Assembly: GCF_022968395.1 (NCBI RefSeq)
Contig: NZ_JALJQZ010000042.1
Span: 1 to 32,311 of the forward strand
DNA from: Affinirhizobium lemnae
GTDB lineage: Bacteria > Pseudomonadota > Alphaproteobacteria > Rhizobiales > Rhizobiaceae
DNA: 32,311 nt
Direction of reading: 5' to 3'
The notes under the pieces are model-generated. The model was not told the DNA's origin. It did not search any database and saw only the letters and a program-made list of their open reading frames with translations. Both the position numbers and the translations under genes were made by a program. Position 1 is the stretch's first letter; every line of letters begins with the position of its first letter. Positions 15,097-23,319 of this stretch are shown one piece after another.

Positions 15097-16141
15097 GGAA
15101 ATCGATATGCAGCCACAGAATGAAAAGCGGATCGAACACGGAGGAAGCGTAACGCAGGCCGCACGTCAGTTTCCTGACGCGCCTCGGCCCTGGATCGATC
15201 TATCCACCGGTATCAACCCGCATTCTTATGGCTATTCACCCGTTCCCGCTACCGCTTTCTCTCGCCTGCCGGAACCTTCCGATCTGACTAAACTGTGCGA
15301 GACAGCGGCACGGTGCTACGGCGCGTCTAGCGGAGAGAACATCGCAGCGGCACCCGGCACGCATCTGCTGGTGCCGATGGTTGCGCAGCATGTTTTTGGC
15401 GGTCGGAAGCCATCCACAGTCAAGGCTGCAATCCTTTCGCCCACCTACGCGGAGCATGCGCATGCCTGTCGCATGGCCGGGTTCGACACTGTGGAAACAA
15501 CCGATTTCGCAGCACTTGCGCAGGCTGATCTCGCCATTGTGGTGAACCCCAATAACCCCGATGGCCGTTTGATCGCGGATCATGATCTTCTGGCGCTTTC
15601 GGAGCATCTGGTGGCGAAGGGCGGCCTGCTCGTGGTCGATGAAGCCTTCCGCGATGTCATGGATGAAGCGTCAGGACTGGTGGGCAAGGTTCATGCCGCT
15701 CTGGTTGTCCTGCGCTCCTTCGGAAAATTTTACGGTCTTGCGGGCATCCGGCTCGGCTTTGCAGTCGCGCCAAAGGAGCTTGCACAGGATTTGCGGCTGA
15801 GGCTTGGGCCGTGGGCCATTCCGGGTCCGGCCCTGCATATCGGCCTTGAGGCCTTGGCGGATGAGGCATGGCAGGCAGAAATGCGTCAAAGGCTGAGGGC
15901 TGAGGCTGACAGGCTGAATGCCTTGCTGAAGACTGCGAAAATCGAGGTCGCAGGCGGGACGACGCTGTTTCGCTACATCCGGGATGGCAACGCGCAAGCC
16001 ATCTACCAGCATCTGGGAGAGGCCGGGATTCTGGTTCGGCGCTTCAATGAAAGGCCTAATTGCCTGCGTATCGGTCTTCCGGCACCGGACGAGTGGCTGC
16101 GTCTTGAAGAAGCCATTTGCTCAGGAAATTGGCAGCGCTGA
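15095..16141 (+). CDS. cobC: Threonine-phosphate decarboxylase CobC (PLP-dependent)
   Basis: CobC is a class I/II aminotransferase-fold PLP enzyme that decarboxylates L-threonine phosphate to aminopropanol phosphate, the linker attached by the neighbouring CobD. It shows HGGSVTQAARQF, WIDLSTGINPHSY, NPNNPDGR, LVVDEAFRDV, and the PLP-binding lysine in SFGKFYGLAGIRLGF (about Lys211). The start is ambiguous. GTG at 15086 has AAAGG five bases upstream, ATG at 15095 overlaps the cobD start, and ATG at 15107 gives an N-terminus closest in length to the known enzyme. I list 15095. The gene diverges from cobD with no intergenic DNA. Confidence 0.92.
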   Translation: MEIDMQPQNEKRIEHGGSVTQAARQFPDAPRPWIDLSTGINPHSYGYSPVPATAFSRLPEPSDLTKLCETAARCYGASSGENIAAAPGTHLLVPMVAQHVFGGRKPSTVKAAILSPTYAEHAHACRMAGFDTVETTDFAALAQADLAIVVNPNNPDGRLIADHDLLALSEHLVAKGGLLVVDEAFRDVMDEASGLVGKVHAALVVLRSFGKFYGLAGIRLGFAVAPKELAQDLRLRLGPWAIPGPALHIGLEALADEAWQAEMRQRLRAEADRLNALLKTAKIEVAGGTTLFRYIRDGNAQAIYQHLGEAGILVRRFNERPNCLRIGLPAPDEWLRLEEAICSGNWQR

Positions 16142-16223
16142 GGGGTGCAGGAAAGAATTGCATTCTGTCGAGCGTGGGATAGGTTCGGTGTCTATCTCAT
16201 ATTTCGCATACAGGTGAAGTCCG

Positions 16224-17657
16224 ATGTCTACGAGCAATAACCTTCCTGAAGTCTTCGATGTCATCGAGAACAAGAAGGAGGCTTTCATCGGACTGGCGAA
16301 CCGCGTCTGGGAAACGCCGGAAACCTGCTACATGGAAACCCAATCCGCGGCTGCCCATCGCGAAATGCTGGAAGAACAAGGCTTCCGCATCACGGAGAAT
16401 GTTGCGGGCATTCCAACCGCGCTGATTGGCGAGGCTGGTGAGGGCGGTCCGGTCATCGCCTTTCTAGGGGAATATGATGCGCTTGCGGGCCTGAGCCAGA
16501 AGGCGGATGTTTCGCATTTCGAGCCTCTGGTGCCGAATGCCAATGGCCATGGCTGCGGGCATAACCTTCTGGGCTCTGCTTCCCTTCTCGCCGCGACGGC
16601 ACTGAAAGACTGGCTGGCATCCACCGGCACGCCGGGACGCGTTCGCTATTACGGTTGCCCCGCAGAAGAGGGCGGTGCGGCAAAAGCCTTCATGGTGCGG
16701 GCAGGCGCGTTCGAAGACGTCGACATCGCCATCTGCTGGCACCCAAGCAATTTCGCAGGCGTTCAGCGGGAAACGTCGCTGGCCAATTGCCGCATCGATT
16801 TTACCTTCCGGGGTCGCGCTTCCCATGCTTCCGCCAGCCCGGAACTCGGCCGTAGTGCGCTCGATGCTGTGGAATTGATGAATGTCGGCGTCAACTATCT
16901 GCGCGAGCACATGCAACAGGATTGCCGCATTCATTATGCGCTTCTGGATGCGGGCGGCATTTCTCCAAACGTGGTCCAGGCCTATGCCAAGGTGCGCTAC
17001 GTTGTGCGCGCGCCGGAACTTGCCGGTCTTTTCTCGCTAATCGAGCGGGTGAAAAAGGTGGCAGAAGGCGCTGCCCTGATGACCGAGACCACCATGGAAA
17101 GCACCATTCTGGCGGGCGTCTCCAACCTCGTGGTCAACACGCCGCTGATGGATGTGATGCAGGACATCTGGCAGAGCCTCGGCACGCCGGAATTCGATGA
17201 GAAAGACAAGGCCTTCGCGCAATCGATCCGCGATACGCTGTCTGCCGAAGACATTGCGGCCAGCTGGGCGCAGGAACGGTTGGATGTGAAAGACGATCTG
17301 GCGCTGCCCGATTTCATTCTGCCAGCGCATAACGAAGTGCGGCAGATGGGCGGCTCTACCGATGTGGGCGATGTGAGCTGGGTCGTGCCGACCGTGCAGG
17401 CCTATGGTCCGACGCTTGCCATCGGCACCCAGCTTCATACCTGGCAGGTGGTGGCACAGGGCAAAAGCCCTCTTGCGCACAAAGGAATGATCGCCACTGC
17501 CAAGGTCATGGCCGCAACGGGCCTCGCTGCTCTGGAAAGCCCGCAGCTGCGTGAAGCTGCCTGGGCGGACCTGAAGAAGAGATTGAAGGGTCAGCCCTAT
17601 CGCAGCCCGATTCCGGAAGGGGCGGAGCCTCCGGTCGCTGCCATGACAATCAAATGA
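16224..17657 (+). CDS. M20 family metallohydrolase, AbgB-like (p-aminobenzoyl-glutamate hydrolase type)
   Basis: This is a 477-residue zinc hydrolase of the M20 aminoacylase group, close to AbgB, which with AbgA splits p-aminobenzoyl-glutamate from folate breakdown. Metal-site marks are GEYDALAGL (82-90), NGHGCGHN with His109 and His113, CPAEEGG with Glu148/Glu149, His173 in WHPS, and the dimerisation-domain RASHASASPELGRSALDA (His201). SPLAHKG near the C-terminus carries another conserved histidine. The ATG has AGGTGA at a good distance. No AbgA or AbgT partner is adjacent. The substrate is an inference; other amide substrates are possible. An unusual palindrome follows the stop at once. Confidence 0.85.
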   Translation: MSTSNNLPEVFDVIENKKEAFIGLANRVWETPETCYMETQSAAAHREMLEEQGFRITENVAGIPTALIGEAGEGGPVIAFLGEYDALAGLSQKADVSHFEPLVPNANGHGCGHNLLGSASLLAATALKDWLASTGTPGRVRYYGCPAEEGGAAKAFMVRAGAFEDVDIAICWHPSNFAGVQRETSLANCRIDFTFRGRASHASASPELGRSALDAVELMNVGVNYLREHMQQDCRIHYALLDAGGISPNVVQAYAKVRYVVRAPELAGLFSLIERVKKVAEGAALMTETTMESTILAGVSNLVVNTPLMDVMQDIWQSLGTPEFDEKDKAFAQSIRDTLSAEDIAASWAQERLDVKDDLALPDFILPAHNEVRQMGGSTDVGDVSWVVPTVQAYGPTLAIGTQLHTWQVVAQGKSPLAHKGMIATAKVMAATGLAALESPQLREAAWADLKKRLKGQPYRSPIPEGAEPPVAAMTIK

Positions 17658-17658
17658 T

Positions 17659-17690
17659 GTCTACATGTCTAGGTATCTAGATATATAGAC
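17659..17690. repeat. 32-bp imperfect palindrome made of degenerate octamers, possible operator
   Basis: The arms GTCTACATGTCTAG (17659-17672) and CTAGATATATAGAC (17677-17690) pair at 12 of 14 positions, plus one G-T pair, around a GTAT loop. The core TATCTAGATA (17674-17683) is a perfect 10-bp palindrome. The same stretch also reads as four 8-base units: atGTCTAC, atGTCTAG, gtATCTAG, atATATAG. It is AT-rich against GC-rich surroundings, begins one base after the abgB-like stop, and has no T-run after it. It looks more like a regulator-binding site for the downstream gene than a terminator, but this is unproven. Confidence 0.6.
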
Positions 17691-17759
17691 TGGTGACTTT
17701 CGCGTTGGACGTCGTCTGGGGCGATTGCGATTTCCTGCGCCGCGCCTATATCGTGAAGC

Positions 17760-19220
17760 ATGCTGGATTTCCTCTCGCCCTATTGGCCGCACATCGTTTT
17801 CGTCTTGTCGGTCGTCATGGGGGCGACCGCTGCCATTCACGTGGCGATGACCAAGGAGGAAGTTCGCTCAGCAGTCGGCTGGGTGGGTGTCATCCTGCTG
17901 TCTCCGATCGTCGGTGCGCTGCTGTACCTCATTGCAGGCATCAACCGCGTTCGCCGGAAGGTCATCTTCAATAGGAGGCGGCTGCGGCAGGGCGGTGTTC
18001 TTGCTCACCTCGACAATTACGATGCGGATGACATTAGCGTCGCCATGGAGTTCGGTCGGCGTTTTCTGGCGATGAAGACGCTTGGTGATCGCGTGGCGCG
18101 CCACCCGATGACCAGCAGCAATGAAATCCAGTTGCTAGACGGTGGCGATGCGGCGTATGAGGAGATGTTGTCGGCCATATCCGCTGCCAAGCGCAGCGTT
18201 ATCCTCGAAACCTATATCTTTGATCGTGACAGGATAGGTCGTCGTTTTGTCGCCACGCTGGGGGAAGCGGTCGCGCGCGGTGTTCAGGTAAGAGTTCTGA
18301 TTGATGCCGTCGGCGCGCGTTACTCTGTGCCCAGTGTTCTTGGCATGCTGAAGGATGTCGGAATCCGCGTCGCAGTGTTCAACGGCAATGTCATCGTCGG
18401 GCTACGCCAGCCTTATGCGAACCTGCGTACTCACCGGAAAATCATGATTGTCGATGGTGCGGTCGCGTTCACAGGCGGCATGAACATTCGCGAAGATTTC
18501 TCGCGCACATGCAAGGGCGAAGGCTGTGCGATCGACACCCATTTCCGCATTACGGGCGCGGTGGTGGCTGATCTGTTCGCCATTGCTGCCGAAGACTGGC
18601 ACTATGCCAGCGATGAAATCCTCGATGGCGAGGAATGGCAGATTGCAGCGCCTGCCCATGCGCCGGGGCATGCCAAACTCATCCGGGCGGTCGCTTCCGG
18701 TCCAGACCGGAGCGTGGAGACCAATCACAAGATGCTGATGGGCGCATTTTCGGTCGCCCGCTCGAACATTCGCATCGTTTCACCCTACTTTCTGCCGGAT
18801 CGCGAGTTGATCAGCGCCATGGCAACAGCGGCGCGGCGCGGCGTGGTGGTCGACATCGTGGTGCCTGCCTCCAATAATTTGACACTGGTAGACCGGGCGA
18901 TGACGGCTCAGTTCGACCAAGTGTTGAAGGGGCATTGCCGCCTCTGGCGCGCATCGGGTCCGTTCAACCATTCCAAACTTCTGGTGGTTGACGGCCGATG
19001 GGCCTATGTTGGATCGTCGAACATGGATCCCAGGTCGCATCGCCTGAATTTCGAAGTCGATCTTGAAGTTTTCGATATCCCTTTTGCTGAAGATCTGGAA
19101 CGACGCATCGATCGTTCAATCGAGACCGCCAGCCGAGTCAGTCTTGAGCAATTGCGTGCCAGACCTTTTGCCGTACGTCTGTTCGAGCGCATTCTTTGGC
19201 TGGGTTCTCCCTATCTCTGA
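17760..19220 (+). CDS. cls: Cardiolipin synthase-type phospholipase D family protein
   Basis: This is a 486-residue membrane protein likely to make cardiolipin by phosphatidyl transfer. Two hydrophobic spans (about residues 9-28 and 39-60) anchor it, matching the PLDc_N/cardiolipin synthase N-terminus. Both catalytic HxKxxxxD motifs are present: His225-Lys227-Asp232 in HRKIMIVDG and His404-Lys406-Asp411 in HSKLLVVDG, the second followed by GSSNMDPRS. Length and layout match bacterial Cls. The ATG has no strong ribosome binding site. It is followed after a short gap by an EEP-fold gene, a pairing that suggests an operon. Which phospholipid it acts on cannot be read from sequence. Confidence 0.88.
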   Translation: MLDFLSPYWPHIVFVLSVVMGATAAIHVAMTKEEVRSAVGWVGVILLSPIVGALLYLIAGINRVRRKVIFNRRRLRQGGVLAHLDNYDADDISVAMEFGRRFLAMKTLGDRVARHPMTSSNEIQLLDGGDAAYEEMLSAISAAKRSVILETYIFDRDRIGRRFVATLGEAVARGVQVRVLIDAVGARYSVPSVLGMLKDVGIRVAVFNGNVIVGLRQPYANLRTHRKIMIVDGAVAFTGGMNIREDFSRTCKGEGCAIDTHFRITGAVVADLFAIAAEDWHYASDEILDGEEWQIAAPAHAPGHAKLIRAVASGPDRSVETNHKMLMGAFSVARSNIRIVSPYFLPDRELISAMATAARRGVVVDIVVPASNNLTLVDRAMTAQFDQVLKGHCRLWRASGPFNHSKLLVVDGRWAYVGSSNMDPRSHRLNFEVDLEVFDIPFAEDLERRIDRSIETASRVSLEQLRARPFAVRLFERILWLGSPYL

Positions 19221-19293
19221 TCCTTGTATGTGACCGGTGGTGGAAGTAGATGAGAATCGCATTATATGCCTCCAAAGCAGCAATCGTGACCGC

Positions 19294-20112
19294 ATGACCA
19301 AGACCAGAACGATACCAGCGAACATCATCGCTTCCCTTCGAAACCGCAAGAATCGTGGCTCTGCGACGGTAGACGGGGTGTTGACGGAAGGGGAAGGGGA
19401 AGGGGAAGGTCTTCGGGTTGCATCTTATAACGTGCATAAATGCGTTGGTGTCGACGGCAAGTTCGATCCTGCCCGAATTGCCCATGTCATTCGCGAGATC
19501 AATCCCGACGTGATTGCCCTGCAGGAGGCCGATACCCGCTTCGGGGAACGCCGGGGTCTGCTGGATCTCCACTGGATCGAGCGAGAAACCGGGCTTTGCC
19601 CCGTGCCCATCAGCGGTATTTCGAAAGCGCATGGATGGCATGGAAATGTTCTCTTCTTCCGGAACGGCGCTGTCCGCGACGTGCATCCGGTCAAGCTTCC
19701 GGGCCTTGAGCCACGTGGAGCGCTGCTGACCGAACTTGAGCTTGCCGACGGCACAGCCTTGCGGGTGGTTGCTGCGCATCTAGGCCTCTTGAACAGATCG
19801 CGGCAAAGTCAGGCGAGAATGATCCTCGATCTCCTGCGGTTGCGGGACGATCAGCCGACGCTTCTGATGGGCGATCTCAATGAGTGGAGGCTGGGCAATC
19901 GTTCGTCGCTGAACTCACTCGCTTCGACATTTCGCGGAATGCCTTCGGCGGTGCCGAGTTTTCCCTCCCGGCTGCCGGTTCTGGCGCTTGATCGCATCAT
20001 GTGTTCGCACGAGGGGCTGATTGAAAAGGTGCATGTCCATGATACGGCTTTGGCGCGGGTGGCGTCCGACCATCTGCCGATCAAGGCTCTGTTGCGCACG
20101 TCAGGGCAATAG
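19294..20112 (+). CDS. Endonuclease/exonuclease/phosphatase (EEP) fold protein
   Basis: The catalytic pattern of the EEP superfamily is complete: SYNVHKC (Asn metal ligand), DVIALQEAD (Glu), the histidine in VVAAHLGLL, GDLNEWR (Asp/Asn) and SDHLPIKA (Asp/His) at the end. Such proteins cut phosphodiesters in nucleic acids, phosphoinositides or sphingolipids. The substrate here is unknown, but the tight position behind a cardiolipin synthase gene hints at lipid metabolism. The start is unclear. I list the ATG at 19294; a GTG at 19237 is in frame, and no candidate has a clear ribosome binding site. The N-terminal 40 residues are poorly conserved-looking and contain an EGEGEGEG run encoded by a hexanucleotide repeat. 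Confidence 0.8.
   Translation: MTKTRTIPANIIASLRNRKNRGSATVDGVLTEGEGEGEGLRVASYNVHKCVGVDGKFDPARIAHVIREINPDVIALQEADTRFGERRGLLDLHWIERETGLCPVPISGISKAHGWHGNVLFFRNGAVRDVHPVKLPGLEPRGALLTELELADGTALRVVAAHLGLLNRSRQSQARMILDLLRLRDDQPTLLMGDLNEWRLGNRSSLNSLASTFRGMPSAVPSFPSRLPVLALDRIMCSHEGLIEKVHVHDTALARVASDHLPIKALLRTSGQ
19386..19409 (+). repeat. GGAAGG hexanucleotide repeat, four perfect copies
   Basis: Four exact GGAAGG units run in tandem inside the EEP-fold gene and encode Glu-Gly repeats just before the catalytic domain. Gain or loss of whole units would keep the reading frame, so only linker length would change. Confidence 0.9.
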
Positions 20113-20126
20113 ACTTTCCTGTGACG

Positions 20127-21227
20127 TCATGCCGTCAGCAGGTCTTTCACCTGATCTGCTATGGCAAGCGAGGCAGTCAATCCGGGGCTCTCTATGCCAA
20201 AGAGATTCACGAGGCCGCTCACGCCATGCGTCTGCGGGCCATCGATCCGAAAATCTGCCGCCGGATCAGACGGGCCGGAAATCTTGGGCCTGATGCCGCT
20301 ATAGCCGGGAACGAGTGCATTGCGAGGCATTTGCGGCCAATAGCGCCGCACGGCATCCTCAAAGCCTTCCACACGGTTCGGATCGACCTCATAGTCAATC
20401 TCATCCACCCATTCGACATCAGGACCGAAACGCGCCTGTCCGCCCAGATCGAAGGTCAGATGCACGCCCAGTCCGTGCGCATGCGGGGCTGGATAGATGA
20501 GATGGTTGAACGGTGCGCGGCCCGTCAGCATGAAATAGTTGCCCTTGGCATAGCCGGTTTGCGGGATGGCCGATACCGGCAATCCCTCGATGCACGCAGC
20601 GACACGGCTGCCGTGAAGACCTGCGGCGTTGACGAGCATCCGGCTGGTGATCGTCATGGGGTCTGCGCCACCCACCCGAATTTCAAAGCCTTCTGCGATC
20701 TGAGTTGAACCCTCGAAAGGTGCGTGAAACGCGATGGCTGCTCCCGCATCTTCCGCATCGCCTTGCAGAGCGAGCATGTATCCATGGCTGTCGATGATAC
20801 CGGTAGACGGAGAATGGAGAGCGGCAATGCAGTCCAGCGCGGGTTCGAGCTGTCGTGCCTGTCGCTGATCCAGCATTACCAGATCCGACACGCCGTTCGC
20901 CTCGCCTTTGCTTTGCAAGGCTTCGATGAGAGGAAGCTCGTCGGCAGAGGTTGCCACGATCAGCTTCCCGCACTTGCGATGTGCGATGCCGTGAGACTCG
21001 CAAAACGCGTAAAGCTTGGCCTTTCCCTGAACACAGAGATGCGCCTTCAGGCTGCCTTTCGGATAATAGAGACCGGCATGAATGACCTCGCTGTTGCGGG
21101 ATGAGGTCTCAGTGCCGATGGCGCCTTCCCTCTCGAGAATGAGCACCGACTGACCGGACCGCGCAAGACTGCGCGCGCAGGCGAGGCCCATGACGCCTGC
21201 TCCTACCACCACCACGTCTATGTCCAT
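20127..21227 (-). CDS. FAD-dependent oxidoreductase, L-2-hydroxyglutarate oxidase (LhgO)-like
   Basis: This is a DAO-family flavoprotein of about 366 residues. The N-terminal FAD-binding Rossmann motif is VVVVGAGVMGLACARSLA, followed by ETSSRNSEVIHAGLYYP, which is characteristic of the LhgO/L2HGDH group. MLVNAAGLHGSRVA and GVHLTFDLGG also fit that group. LhgO oxidises L-2-hydroxyglutarate to 2-oxoglutarate; this substrate is inferred from similarity. The ATG at 21227 has AAAGGA about 11 bases upstream, and a TTG three codons earlier is possible. It converges on the EEP gene with only a 14-base gap and no visible terminator. Confidence 0.85.
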   Translation of the reverse strand: MDIDVVVVGAGVMGLACARSLARSGQSVLILEREGAIGTETSSRNSEVIHAGLYYPKGSLKAHLCVQGKAKLYAFCESHGIAHRKCGKLIVATSADELPLIEALQSKGEANGVSDLVMLDQRQARQLEPALDCIAALHSPSTGIIDSHGYMLALQGDAEDAGAAIAFHAPFEGSTQIAEGFEIRVGGADPMTITSRMLVNAAGLHGSRVAACIEGLPVSAIPQTGYAKGNYFMLTGRAPFNHLIYPAPHAHGLGVHLTFDLGGQARFGPDVEWVDEIDYEVDPNRVEGFEDAVRRYWPQMPRNALVPGYSGIRPKISGPSDPAADFRIDGPQTHGVSGLVNLFGIESPGLTASLAIADQVKDLLTA

Positions 21228-21405
21228 CACTCTCAAAATCCTTTGGAAATCCGATTTGCCTCCGGCGCAGCATATTTATTGCGTGGTTGGCATTATGGCG
21301 AAAGGATATTTCCACAGAGGCGATATCAAAGAAAGGAAATCTCTATCAATCTGGTCGTGTTAAGATACTGTTACAGAATAAGGCGACAATGTGACGGAGG
21401 ATCTC

Positions 21406-21549
21406 ATGACCCAGTCCTTGCAACATCTTCCGGTGGAGCTTGCGGCTCCGGGATCGGCCAGAATTGGCTATCCGGCCTTGCTACCCACCTTGCTGGCATT
21501 TGCCGCAATCGCTTTTATCGGCGCTGTTACCCTCGGTATCATCGCCTGA
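21406..21549 (+). CDS. 47-residue single-span membrane protein, unrecognised
   Basis: The frame starts at an ATG with a near-ideal GGAGG five bases upstream and ends at TGA, 30 bases before a strong terminator. The product starts MTQSLQHLPVELAAPG, has a Tyr-Pro at 22-23, and ends with one continuous hydrophobic span (about residues 24-47, LLPTLLAFAAIAFIGAVTLG then IIA). That gives an N-in, C-terminal-anchor or small-subunit appearance. It stands alone between two divergent or convergent neighbours. I do not recognise the family and assign no function. Ribosome binding site, span and terminator together make it very likely to be a real gene. Confidence 0.7.
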   Translation: MTQSLQHLPVELAAPGSARIGYPALLPTLLAFAAIAFIGAVTLGIIA

Positions 21550-21578
21550 TCTGAACGGTGCGCACCGTACGGATCTTG

Positions 21579-21615
21579 AAAAAGCCCTTCCGTGCCGCCC
21601 ACGGAAGGGCTTTTT
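21579..21615. terminator. Bidirectional intrinsic terminator
   Basis: A perfect 16-bp inverted repeat, AAAAAGCCCTTCCGTG (21579-21594) and CACGGAAGGGCTTTTT (21600-21615), surrounds a CCGCC loop. It gives a GC stem with a T-run on either strand. It can end both the rightward small membrane protein gene and the leftward M20 gene, whose stop is four bases away. Confidence 0.95.
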
Positions 21616-21618
21616 CGT

Positions 21619-22782
21619 TCAATCAGCCTTTAGGTAAGTCTCTACCGTTTCCACCCACATGGATACGCCGATCGGCAAGGCATCGTCATTGAAGTCGAAC
21701 TTCGGATGATGCAGCGGCGGATCGCGCTCTGTCCTGCCGGTCCCGAGCAGGATGTAGCTGCCAGGTGTCTCCGCCAGCATGAAGGCAAAATCCTCGCTTC
21801 CCATGCTGGGGCGTGGCAAATCCATGACGTTTTCGGTTCCAACCACGCGCTCCGCCACCTGACGAATGAACTGTGTCTGTTCCACATGGTTGATCGTCGG
21901 CTCGTAGCCACGCTCATAGGTGATCGTCGCACTCATGCCGTAGCTGGCCGCCTGACCTTCGGCTACTTCACGCACGCGCTTTTCCAGCGTGTCGCGCACC
22001 TTCGGGTCAAAGGAGCGGATGGTAACCGCCAATTCCGCGCGTTCCGGAATGACATTGCTGGCCTTGCCGGAATTGAAAGCGCCAACCGTAATGACTGCCT
22101 GATCCATGGCGTGCAGGTTGCGGGTCACGATCGTCTGCAAGGCCATGACGATGCTTGCACCGCAAACGATCGGGTCGAGCGCATCCTGCGGTTCGGCACC
22201 ATGACCTCCGCGACCGTTAACGACAATCAGGCATTCATCGGCTGCGGCCATCATTGGCCCTTCCTTCACGGCAATCTTGCCGAAGGGAATGGATGGATCG
22301 TTGTGGAGACCGAAAACCACGTCGCAGGGGAAGCGCTCGAACAGCCCGTCCTTGATCATGATCTTGGCGCCGGCGAAGTTCTCCTCAGCCGGCTGAAAGA
22401 TGAGATGAACCGCGCCATCGAAATTACGGCGTTCTGCCAGAGCCTTTGCTGCGCCCAAGAGGATGGCCGTGTGTCCGTCATGACCGCAGGCGTGCATAAG
22501 GCCCGGTGTCTGGCTCGCATGTTCAACGCCGGTTTCCTCGAAGATCGGCAGCGCATCGATATCGGCACGAATGCCGATGGATCGACCGCTGGTACCATTG
22601 CGAAGCGTAGCAACGATACCGGTTTTGGCCAGACCGCGCGTGATCTCATATCCCATTTGCGTCAATTGATCGGCAATGAAGTCGGAGGTTTTGACCTCGG
22701 AGAGGCCTAATTCCGGATTTTGATGAAGGAAGCGCCGTAGCGCCACAAGTTCCGGCATGTCGTTCGAGATCTGGATTGTCAT
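21619..22782 (-). CDS. M20 family amidohydrolase (hippurate hydrolase / N-acyl amino acid deacylase-like)
   Basis: This is a 387-residue metal-dependent amidohydrolase of the M20D group. Visible marks are IRADIDALPI (71-80), HACGHDGHTA with Cys99 and His101, FQPAEENFAGA with Glu133/Glu134, GLHNDPSIPFGK, a dimerisation-domain GGHGAEPQDALDPI, and SMGSEDFAFM plus LHHPKFDF at the C-terminus. Relatives hydrolyse hippurate, N-acetyl or indole-acetyl amino acids; the substrate here cannot be told. I chose ATG 22782, which has GGTGG upstream. The frame stays open for 34 more codons, but that part looks non-native. It ends at a shared terminator and transcribes away from ndvB. Confidence 0.88.
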   Translation of the reverse strand: MTIQISNDMPELVALRRFLHQNPELGLSEVKTSDFIADQLTQMGYEITRGLAKTGIVATLRNGTSGRSIGIRADIDALPIFEETGVEHASQTPGLMHACGHDGHTAILLGAAKALAERRNFDGAVHLIFQPAEENFAGAKIMIKDGLFERFPCDVVFGLHNDPSIPFGKIAVKEGPMMAAADECLIVVNGRGGHGAEPQDALDPIVCGASIVMALQTIVTRNLHAMDQAVITVGAFNSGKASNVIPERAELAVTIRSFDPKVRDTLEKRVREVAEGQAASYGMSATITYERGYEPTINHVEQTQFIRQVAERVVGTENVMDLPRPSMGSEDFAFMLAETPGSYILLGTGRTERDPPLHHPKFDFNDDALPIGVSMWVETVETYLKAD

Positions 22783-23319
22783 ATCGTTACCACCGCTGGC
22801 AGTTAAAGCATCATTAGCAAAGCATGAGACATAGCAGCCCGTGGTGCTGCGGGTAAATCCTTTCCTGCCGTTTCCAGACCTCACACCATTTCAACAAGAT
22901 GATTGGATCCTCACCCTAAACCCCAGTCATTGTCCGGTGAAAATAAGTTGCTTGAAGAAGAAACATCTTGATGTCATGGAACTTGGTGAAACGCAGAGAA
23001 TTGAGGGCCAGGCCACGGATCTGGAACTTGCTGCGCGAAACAGGAAATGCATCGTATCCTATATTCCAAACAGCTGAATACGTTCAGGTTTCATTCATGC
23101 CTGTCCGGCTAGTGGCGAGAGACGTTCGTATTGGAGAGACCGTTGAACATCTGCAAGTCTTCCGCCTCTATGTGTTCTGCAGTCTGGTCAGGAAGGTTGC
23201 CAATCCTTTGCCAGTCTCGCCGCTACCGCTCCCAATTTTTGATGGTTTGACCTCGTACGCCTGACGGCCATTCGGCCAGCCGCTCAAGACAGCCCAACTC
23301 CTGATCAGAAGTCGACACA
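22783..23319. other. Gene-free leader and promoter region between the M20 gene and ndvB
   Basis: This stretch of about 540 bases separates two divergently transcribed genes. Open frames in it are short, lack ribosome binding sites and resemble no protein I know. It should hold promoters for both neighbours, but I see no pair of hexamers good enough to name. A GGCC-ATTC-GGCC dyad at 23266-23277 lies about 45 bases before ndvB. The length leaves room for a long 5' leader on the ndvB transcript. Confidence 0.5.

Noticed and set aside
17659..17690. Reading the palindrome as a rho-independent terminator for the AbgB-like gene
   Set aside because: The stem is AT-rich and no T-run follows it, so it does not fit an intrinsic terminator.
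21706..22710. A 334-codon open frame on the plus strand opposite the M20 amidohydrolase gene
   Set aside because: The opposite strand encodes a protein with all M20 motifs; this frame shows none and is a mirror effect of codon use.
22841..23077. A 78-codon plus-strand frame upstream of ndvB
   Set aside because: It has no ribosome binding site and no protein likeness, and it overlaps the 5' side of the divergent M20 gene region.
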